Positions 43,443 to 54,855 of a DNA stretch of 64,000 nt are shown here, piece after piece. The position numbers and the translations under genes were made by a program. The DNA comes from Chrysoporthe austroafricana. Its lineage: Eukaryota; Ascomycota; Sordariomycetes; Diaporthales; Cryphonectriaceae. The notes beneath the pieces were generated by a model. That model ran no database searches. It was not told the origin of the DNA and was given only the letters and a program-made list of their open reading frames with translations. The stretch covers positions 4,466,342 through 4,530,341 of the forward strand of contig JYIP02000007.1 of NCBI GenBank assembly GCA_001051155.2, in the 5' to 3' direction. Within the stretch, counting starts at the first letter, position 1. Every line of letters starts with the position of its first letter.

Positions 43443-44719
43443 ATGGCACAGGCCGAGGGCGGCTCCGGCGGCTCCGGCGACGGCCTCGCTCCGCCGCCTC
43501 CGCCGCCGCCCCCACCACCACCGCCCAGGACGCTCCTCCCGGCCCCCGTCGCCTCCGCCGTGAGCCTGTGGGCGCGCTCCGCCGGCCTCGCCCTGCGCGT
43601 GGGCACCGCCGCGGGCGGGTACGGCCTGGGGGCGGCGCGGCTCGCGGCGCTGTCGGGGCTGGAGCTGGGCCGCGGCGCGCTCGAGGGCGTGCTGCACCGC
43701 GCGGGCGGGGAGGCGGCGCGGCGGGCGGGTTCGGAGCTGGGGCGCGCGGGCGCCGAGGACGCGCTGGGCCGCGGGCTGGGCGGCCTGCACGCGGCGCTGT
43801 CGCACGCGGCGCTGTGGACGGCGGCCGGGTTCCACGTCGCGGGGGCGGCGCTCGCGGCCGGGGCCGGGGCGGCGCAGACGGCGCTGGCGTGCCTCGACGG
43901 CGTGCTGGGGTCCACCGAGTCGTCGCGCGCCGTCGCCAGCATCGTCGCGCTCGTCCGCCGCGAGTTCAACAACCCGGCCACGGGCCGCCCCGGGGAGCGG
44001 GTCGGCGTCGTCGACCTCGTCGCCGGCGTCGCCGGCATGGCCTGCCTCCAGCGGTGGGCGTGGCGCCTCGTCGAGGAGGAGGGCCGCCTGCTGCGGGTCG
44101 AGGAGGTCCTGTGGGACGTCGTCATCCTCACCGACGAGGAGACCCTCGACTACAGCCGGGTCGCCGACGGGCGGAGGCGCGGCGGCGGCGGCGGCGGCGG
44201 CCTGGATGACAGGGTCATCAGCATGACGCAGCGGCACGGGGCGGGCGATGACGACAGCACCGACGGCGACCACGACGGCGGCGACGGCGAGGGCCGCCCG
44301 GAGAGGCGGCTCCGGCGCCAGATCATGGACGCCCTCCCCGCCGGGGCGCGGGTGACCATCACCACCGAGACCAAGACCACCAAGACCATCACCGTCGACG
44401 TCGCGGGCACCCGGCCGAGCAGCCTGGCGCCGCCGCCCGGCGTCGAGCTCGTCGAGGAGACGAGACTGGTCCCATCGTCGTCGTCCTCCACGCCGCACGG
44501 GGCGAGCCAGCGCTGGTCTGTCGCGTCGGACCACATGCTCCAGGGCCTGGACGACCCACCCCCGGCGGCCGCGTACCGTGTCGTCTACCGCGTCGGCAGG
44601 AACAGCCTGCGGAGCACGGAGATGGCGCGGGGCGAGGCGGACGAGGAGGACCGCTTCGTGGAGCAGGTCGACGATTCAGATACCGACGACGCTTCTGGTG
44701 TGCACGAGACTGCTGTTGC

Positions 44720-44759
<40 letters not shown>

Positions 44760-45135
44760 AGGGAGGAGGACAGGCCCCCGCCGCCGCCGCCCAAGTCCCC
44801 GTCCTCATCGCGCCCGAGACCGCCGGCGCCGGCATCCCCACGGGCCTCCGCCGCGGCCCGTACAGGCCAGGACCGAGCCTCCCCAGCCCAGACCCGCAGA
44901 GACCACCCCGAACAGCCGGGACAGGCTCTTTCTTCCCCTCCTCCTCCTCCTTCTCCTCCCGCCGCGCGGCGCCCCGAGCCCTCCGCGAACCAGAAGCGCG
45001 CCAGGACGCCGGCCGCCCCGGCCCGCACGCCGTCGTCGTCCAGCGGCGCCGGCCTGCCGCGCAAGAGGCAGCAGCCCATGCAGTCGGTGTCGAAGCTGCT
45101 GTCCAAGAAGCCGGCGAGGGACAGCCCGGCCACAC

Positions 45136-45167
<32 letters not shown>

Positions 45168-46639
45168 CCACCACAACCACCACCACCATCCGCGAAGACG
45201 ACGCCGGCCGCCGCCGCTGCTGCTGCTGCTGCTGCTAGTGAGAAGAAGGGCGGCCTGCGCAACGCCCTGCGGAAGGGCGCCGGGTCCGCCAGCTCCATGG
45301 CGGCGGCGGTCAGGGACGAGAGGGAGGACGCAGCCTCCTCGAAGGCGTCCACTGCCAGACTACCGCCGGCCAGACCACCCTCGGCCGCCACGAAGCAGCA
45401 ACAGCACCACCTGGCGGTCCCAGGCCGCGGCCCGTTGCCCAGCAGGGAGCCTCCTGCTCCGCCCTCGCCACCACCGCGAGGCGCCTCCCGCGCGGCCCAG
45501 GCGGGCGCTGCGCCCAGGAAGGCCCTCACGACGCGGGCCCTGGCCGAGTACGCGGGAGGAGGCGACCTGCCGCGCAGCCCGTCACGGGCCAGCTACATCT
45601 CGATCCGCGAGCGGCGGCGGGACTCGCTCGTCTCGCAGACGGACGCCTTCTCGATCCACTCCGTCGAAGGGCCCCGGCCCGTGTCGCCGACCTTCGCGCG
45701 GGGGTATGCGGCGGCGGCGGCGGCCAGGCCGGGGCCGGGCGAGGGGAGGCAGGGCCACCTACCACCACCACCACCGTCATCGCCACCCTCGCATCACAAC
45801 CACCCCCAGCAGAGGCCGCTGTCCCACCGCTACTCGCCCAGCATCTACACCCTCCGCACCGTCGGCTCGCAGGCCTCCCTCGCCGGCGCCAACACCACCC
45901 CCACCGAGCCCAGCCCCCTCGCCGGCGCCCTGACGACCCTCCGCCGCACGGGCACCCTCGACGCCGCGTTCCCGCGCTTCCACCTGCTGCGCAACATCAC
46001 GCGCTACATGCGCTACAGCTCGGCCGCGTACGGCTCCAGCTTCCTCCGGGTGCTCGGCATCTCCAAGACGGCGCCCTCCGCCGCCCCGGCCACTCCGGAC
46101 CACCACCACAACCACCACCACCACCACCACGAGGTGCGCTACTTCGCGCACCACACGCGCACGCCGCCGCGCTCCGTGCTGCTGGCGTCCTTCGTCGACG
46201 CGCAGGGCGGGACCGGCGCCGCGGGCGCCGCGGGCGCCGCCGTCCCCCTCGTGCACTACGTCGCCGTCGACGACGAGTCGCGCGCCGTCGTCCTCGCCTG
46301 CCGCGGCACCCTCGGCTTCGAGGACGTCCTCGCCGACATGACGTGCGACTACGACGACCTCGCCTGGCGCGGCCGCGCCTACAAGGTGCACCGGGGGGTG
46401 CACGCCTCCGCGCGCCGCCTGCTGGACGGCGGCGACGGCCGCGTGCTCGCCACCATCAAGGCCGCGCTCGAGGCCAACCCGGGCTACGGGCTCGTGCTCA
46501 CGGGCCACTCGCTCGGGGCCGCCGTGACGGCGCTGCTGGGCGTCATGCTCGCCGAGCCCGTGGCCGGCGGCGGCAGTACATCCTTTGTCACGTCCGACGG
46601 GCCCCATCACCGCCGGCTCCTGCCCGCGCCGGGCCAGGC

Positions 46640-46678
<39 letters not shown>

Positions 46679-47441
46679 CCCGACGCTGCCTCCAGACCTC
46701 TCCCTGCCCCCCGGCCGGCCCATCCACGTCTACGCCTACGGCCCGCCCTCGACCATGTCCCCCGCGCTGCGCCGCGCCACGCGCGGCCTCATCACCTCGG
46801 TGGTCCACGGGCAGGACCTGGTGCCGTACCTGTCGCTCGGCGTGCTGCACGACTTCCAGGCCGTGGCGCTGGCCTTCAAGACGGACAACGCGGACGCGAA
46901 GCAGGAGATGCGGCAGCGCGTGTGGGACGCGCTACAAAACGGCCTGGCGGGCGGATGGGCGGGGCGACAGCGCGGCGGGGCGCATTCCTCGTCGTCCTCC
47001 TCTGCCGCTGCCGCCGCCGCCGCTGCCGCTGCCGCTGAGGAGGAGGAGGAGGAGGAGGAGGAGGAGGAGGCCGAGGCCGAGGCCGAGGCCGAGGCGGACG
47101 ACGAGCGGTGGGCCTTCGCCGCCTACAAGACGCTCCGCGCCAGCGCCATGAGCGAGAAGCTGGTCCCGCCGGGCGAGGTGCTCCTGGTCGAGACGGAGCG
47201 GGTCCTGCGGCGGGACGCCTTCACCACCACTACCACCGGAGGCGAGGAGAAGGGAGGGAGGGAGGAGGCCGGGTACAGGTACGTCGGGCGGCCGGCGCGG
47301 CGGGTCGTGCTCAAGTACGTGCGCGACGTGGAGGCGCGGTTCCGGGAGGTGCGCTTCGGCGCGACGATGCTGACGGACCACAGCCCGGCGCGGTACGAGG
47401 ACGCGCTGGACGGGCTGCGGTTCGGGGTTGTTGAGTCGTGA
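43443..47441 (+). CDS. Very large class 3 lipase (sn1-specific diacylglycerol-lipase-like)
   Basis: One uninterrupted exon encodes 1332 residues. The fold is an alpha/beta-hydrolase of the lipase class 3 type acting on acylglycerols, probably membrane-associated. The nucleophile elbow GHSLGAA places Ser at 1023. Asp1125 in HGQDLVPYLSLG and His1313 in DHSPARYEDAL are the likely rest of the triad. ACRGTLGFEDVLADM precedes the elbow, as in fungal diacylglycerol lipases. An N-terminal conserved region (residues 40-240) is Ala/Gly-rich. Between roughly 250 and 840 the protein is disordered, with an Asp run near 426-438 and Ser/Pro-rich blocks. Low-complexity inserts also invade the catalytic domain: a His run near 886-897, a Ser run near 1066-1076 between Ser and Asp, and Ala/Glu runs near 1190-1215. 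Third positions are almost all G or C. The start ATG at 43443 is the first in frame in a good context. Confidence 0.88.
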
Positions 47442-47741
47442 TGGGGTGCGGGTGTTCGTCCCCCCCCCCCCTCGGCCCTAGATAGGGAGAGGGAGGAAGG
47501 GGGAGGGAGGGTCAGGCCATTGGGTCTACACGATGATTGATCAAGAAAGGCCCCCATAGCATCTGCCACGAGGCACCTGCCCGCTCACCAGCAGGCAGAA
47601 TCAAGGTGGCGTGTCGGTGCCGCCTCTGCAACCTGTTGCACCGCCGTCCCAGCCAGGACAAGGCCCAGGAGGAGTCAAGCTGGGGAGTGAGATCACACTT
47701 CAGAGCTGTGCATGTCCAGGTATCGCCTACGAGGACGGCGG

Positions 47742-47890
47742 CCGTCGACCACACAACTCTCGACTATATAGCCGTCGACCACACAGCCCTTTAGATATAC
47801 AGCCCTCGACTACATAGCCCTCCAGACGGACAATCCTCCAGGCGGACAGTCCCCCAGACGGACAGCCTCTAGATGTATAGCTCTCGAGAC
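47742..47890. repeat. Degenerate tandem array of about 18-20 bp units
   Basis: Seven or more diverged units of the type CGACYACAYAGCCCT and GACGGACAGYCCYCCA follow one another. Spacing between successive AGCCCT or AGTCCC cores is about 18-20 bp. The units share a Y-rich end and an AC/GAC-rich start but none are identical. Confidence 0.7.
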
Positions 47891-48364
47891 GCAGGATAGA
47901 TCAATATACGTTGTTCAGCCATCAGATGTACACCCCCTGCCAAGGTACCAGGCACGCCCGAGACACCAATCTCCCCGAGTGTGCGCATGCGAGTGCGTGT
48001 TGTATCTACAATCCCCCCCCCGGGGGGGGGGGGAAATCACGTCTCGCGAGAGTACAACCCGCGCCCATCGAGACCACCAGGCCTCTCGAGCGCAGCCTAC
48101 CACCTGCCCTGCCCCGAACCTACCCAACCCATCCAAACAACACCCAGCCCAGACGCAACACGCCACCTCCTACTCTACCTACCCCCCACCGATAGTCCCG
48201 GACCTAGGCCGTCTCCGCCACCCGTCCTTGTTCTGTCCCCCGGGGGCGCGGGAGCCATGGCGTGGTGACAATTCAAAATCCAACGTCGGCCCCGGCGCTT
48301 TGGAATCATCGAGGGCCCGGGCGCTCGCTCGCCCGGTCGGTGCGCTGCGTTTTATCTGTCTGTC

Positions 48365-48369
<5 letters not shown>

Positions 48370-48394
<25 letters not shown>
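48370..48394. repeat. (GT)n microsatellite
   Basis: An uninterrupted TG tract of about 25 bp, flanked by TCTGTCTATA. Confidence 0.95.
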
Positions 48395-48396
<2 letters not shown>

Positions 48397-48828
48397 CAGG
48401 CCGCGCGTCCACCCCCCCCCCGGGAATGCTGTTCGCAAGCCGTCCCCCCTCCCCGGATGGATGGCCTCTCTCTCTACCTCATCCAGACATCTGCAGATGG
48501 GAGGAAACCCGTCTCGCCCTCCCCGGTCATCACCTGATCGCAGGCCGTCGGACACAGCCGGGTGTTTCTCCTGCTGATCACGGGCCCGGCCGGGGGAGGC
48601 GTGAGGCTGAGGAAGGGGGAGGGAGGGAGGTGGTGTGCATAGTGTAACGAAGTATGACCGGCTTGGGCCGGCTTGGCGAGGCTCGCCTCGCTCTCGTTCC
48701 CCCGAGACGTGAAACGTCGAGCTAGAAAAAGCAATGGTGATAAACCAAACCACTTATTTCCGGAGACCGATCAGTCAGTCCAGCCAGTCAGTCCAGTCAG
48801 GCAGTCGGTTAGTCAGTCAGTCAGTCAC

Positions 48829-49206
48829 CTGCCCCGGACGTGACTGGCCTTTGCTCACCTCACCTTTTAACGCCGCGAAACAGGAAAGGGGAAAAAAAAG
48901 AAAAAGAAAAAAAAAAAAAAACCCGAAACGCGCGGCCCTTGTCTCATGCTACGCGGTGGGAGAAGCCTTATCCTGTCCTGTAATATCACTCNGATATTAC
49001 AGGACAGGATAAGGCTTCTCCCACCGCGTAGCATGAGACAAGGGCCGCGCGTTTCGGGTTTTTTTTTTTTTTTCTTTTTTTTTTTTTTCCCCTTCTCTTT
49101 TTTGCGGCGTCAAAAGGTGAGGTGGGCCTAAGCCAGCCCCTCCCCTGCCCCGGACATGACTGGCCTTTGCTCACCCCACCTATAAAAGCCAAGAAACAGG
49201 AAAGGG

Positions 49207-49239
<33 letters not shown>

Positions 49240-49304
49240 CGAAACGCGCGGCCCTTGTCTCATGCTACGCGGTGGGAGAAGCCTTATCCTGTCCTGTAAT
49301 ATCA

Positions 49305-49308
<4 letters not shown>
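48829..49308. repeat. Three-copy repeat unit (direct, inverted, direct) around a single N
   Basis: A unit of about 150-165 bp occurs three times. Copy A (about 48829-48991) and copy C (about 49145-49308) are direct; copy B (48993 to about 49135) is the reverse complement. Each contains TGGCCT...CACCT, an AAAGGGG boundary, a long A tract (T in B), then CCCGAAACGCGCGG through GTCCTGTAATATC. A and B meet head-on at the N at 48992; roughly 70 bases on each side are a perfect inverted repeat with spacer ACTCN. The outer parts differ by several bases and in homopolymer lengths. I read this as a misjoined contig end rather than a natural palindrome. Confidence 0.85.
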
Positions 49309-49356
<48 letters not shown>

Positions 49357-49357
49357 T
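49308..49357. repeat. Compound (CT)n(CA)n microsatellite
   Basis: A CT tract passes directly into a CA tract at about 49337, immediately after copy C of the 160-bp repeat. Confidence 0.93.
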
Positions 49358-51900
49358 ACAACCTCACTCACCCACCACCCTACCACCCTCCCCACCCCGG
49401 CGCCGGGGATGTCACCTAGATGCATCTCCCCGAGACAACCCAATCTCTCTGCATCTCTGCTGCCATACCATGCCAAATACCACGCCATGCCTGCCGTGCC
49501 TGCGTGCCTTGCCTTACCTACCTTTCCTTTCGGGATCGATCGAGCATCACGTCAGCCGGACCCAGAACCAGAACCAGACCAGGCTCCCCCCCGGTTCCTC
49601 AACGGCTTTCCCAGTCTCTCTCCCCCCGAAAGCCCGTCATCAGCCATAAGTACCTGTGCCCCTACCACCCACTGCCTACGTACGTCCTGCAGCGTGGGAA
49701 TGCACATGACGGATGGGCGGACGGGGGGGGGGGAGGCGGGGAGCGGCTGCAATAAGGCGGCTGCAGTGAGATCCGGCCGCCCGCGGGGAGACGGGGGATC
49801 GGCCAGCCGTCTGACCAGCTTCCTTCTTTTGTTCTTTCCATTCCTTCCTTCCTCGTGGCTGCGGGTGTGGAAGCAATAAGAATAAAAAAAAAGAAGGCTG
49901 ACGATCGTACCCTCGTCGGCCCAGGGACACACACAGCCTGTCCGGGGTGGCGCCGCAGCAAGTCCGTCGGCCAGTCGGTCAGTCAGACAGACAGTCAACC
50001 AGTCAGCAAAGATCATCGTGACCGCCACCACCACCACCACCACCCCCCAACCCGCATCGGCAAGAGAAGGAAGGAAGAAAAAAAAAAAATAAAAAAATAA
50101 GCCCTTCCGAGAGAAGGACGTGAGTGACATCGCACCCGTATTCGCATCAGGAACCCTCCCCCCCCCCCCTTCGCTGGTGGCGCGGAAACCGGGCGTCAGC
50201 AGCGAACTGCATCCCGTCCAGGCGACAAGACGGTCGCCTCGCTTTGTCGCCGGCACACCCACACACACACACCCCCCGGCCAACTGACTTACTCACCCAC
50301 CTACCCAACCCGATCGGTGGTGGGCGATCGCGGAGACACACACAGAGAGAGAGAGAGAGAGAAAGCGAGACAGAGACCTGTAAGCAGGTAACAACCCTCC
50401 CCCTCCCCTGGCACCGTGCGGGCTGCCTGGTACGAGCGAGCGGGGGGAGGGGGGGCGTGCGCCGAGAAGAAACAAGAAAAGGCTGTAGAGGGAGAAGGAA
50501 AAGAACCTTAGCTTAGCCTCGCCCCCCCCCCCGTCGTCTCGTCTCATCGTCCCCCCCGGCCAGAATTTCCCCCCCCCCGGATCCCAGCTCGTCATGCCGC
50601 CCATCGGCGATCCACACCGACAGGTGAATCAAGGGACTCAGATCTCGGCCCGGGGCGGTGCGAGATAGAAGAGGGTGGAAGAAGGAAGAAATGGGAAAAC
50701 AAAAAAAAAAAAAAGAAAAAAGAAAAAAGAAACGAAAGGGCGTGCTTCTGCTGTGGCGTGGACGCGGATGGGCGAGCGAACGGAGTGAGTGTACTGTGCC
50801 TGCAGCTTTTATCCACAGTAAGCAGAGGCGCAACCCCCGGGCTGCAGGCCCCGGACGAAGCACTGCACGCCGCGAAAGGTTCCCACCGGTGGTGTGTGTG
50901 AGCGTGCGAGTGTGTGTATGCGTGGGCCCCACCGCCCGTCATAAATCAAATCACCACCGTCACCTGCCTCTACCTACCAGCAAGGCTGGCTGGCTGGCTG
51001 GCTGGCTTGTCGGGGACGGCGGCGTGTCAGCCCGCACGAGAAAGTGCGGTGATCTGTCATGCGCAAGGTAGGAAGGAGATAGAACACACCGATGCCGTCT
51101 TGCGTCTTCTCTCTCCAGTGTGTGTGTGTGTGCCCCGCGTGCAGCGGGAATCCGGCGGACCCTCCCTGTCCCCGAACACCGCGCACGCAGCCAGATCTCG
51201 TCACCCAGGCAGAAGAAGAAGAAAAAAAGAAACACCATCAGGATGACCACCACCACCACCCTCTCCGTCAGACCCTCGATCCACCGTCTCACCCGTCGCC
51301 CACCGGGGAAGGGGGGGGATGTAACCCCCGTGGGCCTTCCCCCACGAGACCTGACCAGGATTGCCTTCCCGCGACACGCGAGAACGGGCAGCCCGAGACC
51401 CACGACCCTGTCCGGGCCCTCCCCCCCCCTCGCGCCCAGCCGCCTCGAAAACCCCCCCCTCCCTCCTCGGCGACAAACCAACCCCCTTGTCGCCACGCAC
51501 ACACGCACGCACGCACGCACGCCCGCCCGCGCGCACCCCAGAGCGGGACGGGCCCTCTGCCCGCAGGAGACAAGGTTAGATCCGGCACTATCCCTGTGCC
51601 CGCAGTCACAGTGTGTGTGTGCGTGTGGTGTGCATGTGGTGCGTATGTGGTGCGTGTGTGTCAACTCACTCTCTTTCTATTTTTTTCTTTTTTTTCTCAG
51701 CTTCTGTCTCCCTCTCTCGCCGTCGGTCAGGGGGCCCGGGACTGGCTGGCTGTTCACAGCCCCCCCGGGACCCTTGCCCGCACACGTCTCTGCCGTCCGG
51801 TACAGTTCGCTGGCCCGGTTCTTCCGCACGTCTCTCTCGGGGTGTGTGAGTGTGAGTGTGAGTGGGTTCGTACTCGGTTTGCCGCACGGGCCCTTCGCCA
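49358..51900. other. Gene-free, simple-sequence-rich
   Basis: No gene is seen. Numerous A-rich and C/G homopolymer runs (50069-50098, 50160-50169, 50522-50531), a (GA)n tract near 50345-50362 and GT-rich stretches near 51612-51660 dominate. Long open frames on both strands are Arg/Pro/Ser-rich by-products. Confidence 0.5.
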
Positions 51901-51924
51901 GGCCGCACCACAAGCCAGGCCAGC

Positions 51925-52137
51925 CCCCCCCCCCACCCCACCCCCCCCCCCCCCCCTTGCCCCGCCGCGCCCCACCAACGAGCGCCCAAACAAAAAAAAC
52001 ACAAAAAAAAAAAAAAAAAAAAACACCCCCACCAGGCGCGCCCGGCCCCCCCCCGCCACGCCCGCCCACCCGCGCCCGCGTCGAACGCCCCNCCCCCCCC
52101 CCCCACCCAAACGCACCCCCCCACACTCGCCCCTAAG

Positions 52138-52184
<47 letters not shown>
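51925..52184. repeat. C and A homopolymer mosaic with a single N
   Basis: Runs of C (51925-51957, interrupted), A (52003-52023), C with an N at 52092, and a 47-base A tract (52138-52184) follow one another. As at 3164-3270 this looks like an unresolved low-complexity join. Confidence 0.85.
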
Positions 52185-52185
<1 letters not shown>

Positions 52186-54685
52186 ATCCGACTCTTGCTT
52201 CCACGCTGCCGCTTTCGGAACACCACCAGCCCCGCTGGCCAATGGGGGCGCCACCCGGCCCGCGCGTAGGCGTCGCACGAGCACCGCGCATCCACGCCGG
52301 ACGAGGGGGGCTCTCAGTAAGCCACCACGCCGTTCTCACCACGACCGGGTTAAGGGGGGGGGGCGGCCCATCTTGCACGCACGACAGGCCACCTGACCTC
52401 CTGCCGAGAGAGCCCCATCGGCCTGGGCCAAGAGACACACACACCATGTGCCGACGGGCGGGCGGGACGGACGGATGGACTCTGCTGTGCAGCAGCCTCG
52501 ACTGACCCCGACCCCTCGCAGGCCTGGCTGGCGGCCGGCACGCCGGGGGCGCGAGGCATCTGCAGCGCACACAAGGGGGCACACGGGGCAGGCGCGCTGT
52601 TTCACCACAACGGCCCTGCGCGCCCCACACAAGGTCCGGCCAGCGCGCCTCGACACCGCACGGCATCGAAGGCCGCGCGCACCGATCTGGTCCGCCTCCG
52701 GCCCCCGACGACCTGCCGCGGCATGCCGTCCGTCCCGCGACGCCGTGTGCGCTGTGCGCGGGGCAGTCGTCGTTGCCCCTGCAGCGAGCCGTCGTCCGGA
52801 CGCGAGACACAGATGGTGCGATGACACGCATAACCACACACACACACATATATAGTTGGGCGTCTAGTAGTGAGCGTCCGGAGGTCGGCGGTGGGCGTGG
52901 CTTCCCCCCACGGCCGGCCGGCCTGGTCATCTCATGCGTCCCAGCGCGGGATGCACGGGATGGTCTGAATACCTCTCGCAGCCCCGACAACCTCGCGAGA
53001 GAACCTCCCGCGCTGTTGTCCCTGCGCCCGCACAGGCACACAGGCGGTGTAGACACTTCTAGGTGGCACGAACCACGGCCCCCACCGTCACCTGGTGGTT
53101 GCCGCGAGAGGTGCCGCCATTAAAAGGGCCTGTCTCTCTCTCTCTCTCTACCTCTACTCAGTAGCATTGCAAGACGCCTCCGTCATCCTAGAGTCTCACT
53201 GCCTTGGGGGCCTGTTGGGTCCTCATTGGGCCGCCGCCGCGGATGGTCGTCTTCCGTAGCGGGCGCCAACGACCTGTGCAGCTCGCCCGGTGCAGTGTGT
53301 GACCAGCCCGCCCTGCGGCTCCTCTGTGCCTCTCACCAGCAGCCAGCCAGCCCGGTGGCCCTCCGACCTCCCCGCCCTGCGAGTATCGTCCTACGTGATC
53401 AGCATTCAAGGGGGGGGGGTGAGGAGGCGGGCACCCGCCGCTTCTGCGCAGGCCCTCGGTTCCGGCGTCTCACGATATCGTGTCCTTGTCTGCTGTTTCT
53501 CTTCCCTACTGCTTACCGCCGGCACCTTCCTGGTTCGGGGCTTCTGTAGAGCGGAAACCATGGCGCGTCCGAGGCAACGTTGCGTCGATTCCGCACACAG
53601 CCTCCTGACCCCCGACAGGTCGACGTCGTGAGCGGCGAGGCCGTGGCCTGCTGCGTCAGGCGCCCCTCCAGCCGCCTGCAGGTCGCTCCCGCGTCCAGCC
53701 CAAGTGACGACGCCCGGCAGCCGTCACGCCAGGGATCCGGCATGCTGCGCCCAACAGGCGGGTTGGTCATCGTGGGCTTCGGCGGGCTTCAGCGCCATGG
53801 CCTGATCCGCCCGACCCGCGTGCCCGTGGCGCCCACGGCTGGCCTCGATCGCGCCATGTCAGAAGGCGGCGCCGCCTGGGGGGAGATTTCCGGAGGCATC
53901 TGCTTCCGTGAGACCAGTAAGCCGTTCTGGGGGGGTGGGGGGCGGTGTCTACCGCAGTACCACCGATCTGTGAGCACGACGCCTGCAGGACTACCACCCC
54001 CGCGCAGCTCTAGGGCGGCGCACCGCGGCGAGGCTCACGGCGAGGCTGAGACAGGGCTGACTGCTTTACGGGGGAAAACAAAGAGGAAAAAGGAAAAAGG
54101 AAAAAGCACTTCGTTCGGCCTCGCTTGCAGTGTCCGACACTGTGCAGAAGTCCCGGGGAGGGGGGGGGGCCACGGCGACGGGCACGGCGACCACAGGCAC
54201 CGGGCAGGCAGAGACCCTCCAGGCCCTGCAGCTTCGGTCAGATTCGTGCTCATCTCGGTTCTCCGCAGCATCGGAAGCGTCTTGTGCGGCTGCAGTGAGC
54301 CGTTTTCAGCAGCCCCAACAAGCTGGCGAGACGACGCAGGCGCCCGGGGGCTTTCCGAAGGTAGCGAGACAGCTAGCGGCGCCTGCGCCGGCGCATTTCT
54401 GGCGGCAGCATGCACAGCAGCAGAGCACCCCGCCTCGCCAGGACGAAAGGGAAAAAGAGGCCATGCATGTACGGGGCACCGGCAGCATGCCTCGCATGCA
54501 GCAGGCCGCCCGCCCAGGCATGTGAAGACGGGGCCCGCCTGGCGGTAGTGATGGTGCTGTGGAACGTCTCCTCTGGCCGACGGGTCCAGGTGGCCCGACC
54601 TGCCTCTCCCCTCGAAGGGGAAGGGCCTCCCGGCATCGCGTGGACATCGCGACATCACTTCGGTATGTGTCCGGCGATTTTGTCC
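52185..54685. other. Gene-free stretch
   Basis: No supportable gene. The sequence is less repetitive than its surroundings, with a CT tract near 53132-53152 and poly-G runs near 53409-53419 and 54156-54168. Open frames lack motifs. Confidence 0.5.
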
Positions 54686-54855
54686 TTTTTTTTTTTTTTT
54701 TTTTTTTTTTTCTCCCTCTCCCCCGGGGGTCTTTTTGGGCGCGCGTCTGGGGGGGGTACGCGCCCCCCTTGCGCCCCACGACAGGGGGGGGGCGGGCACC
54801 CCCCCGCCCGCGGGTCTCGGCCCCCGGCTTTGTCCCTTTTTTTTTTTTTTTTTTT
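54686..54855. repeat. Two T tracts flanking a C/G-rich block
   Basis: T26 (54686-54711) and T19 (54837-54855) bracket a GC-rich segment containing GGGGGG and CCCCCC runs. Both T tracts are preceded by TTTGTCC, so the block may be a short direct duplication or a consensus artefact. Confidence 0.75.

Larger units (their letters stand above)
47442..48828. other. Lipase 3' flank, gene-free
   Basis: No gene is seen. It contains a degenerate tandem array (47742-47890), a C/G homopolymer pair near 48008-48032 and a (GT)n tract (48370-48394). Confidence 0.55.

Noticed and set aside
48829..49308. Transposon with inverted termini
   Set aside because: The arms meet at an N with almost no spacer, there is no internal gene or target duplication, and an assembly join explains it better.
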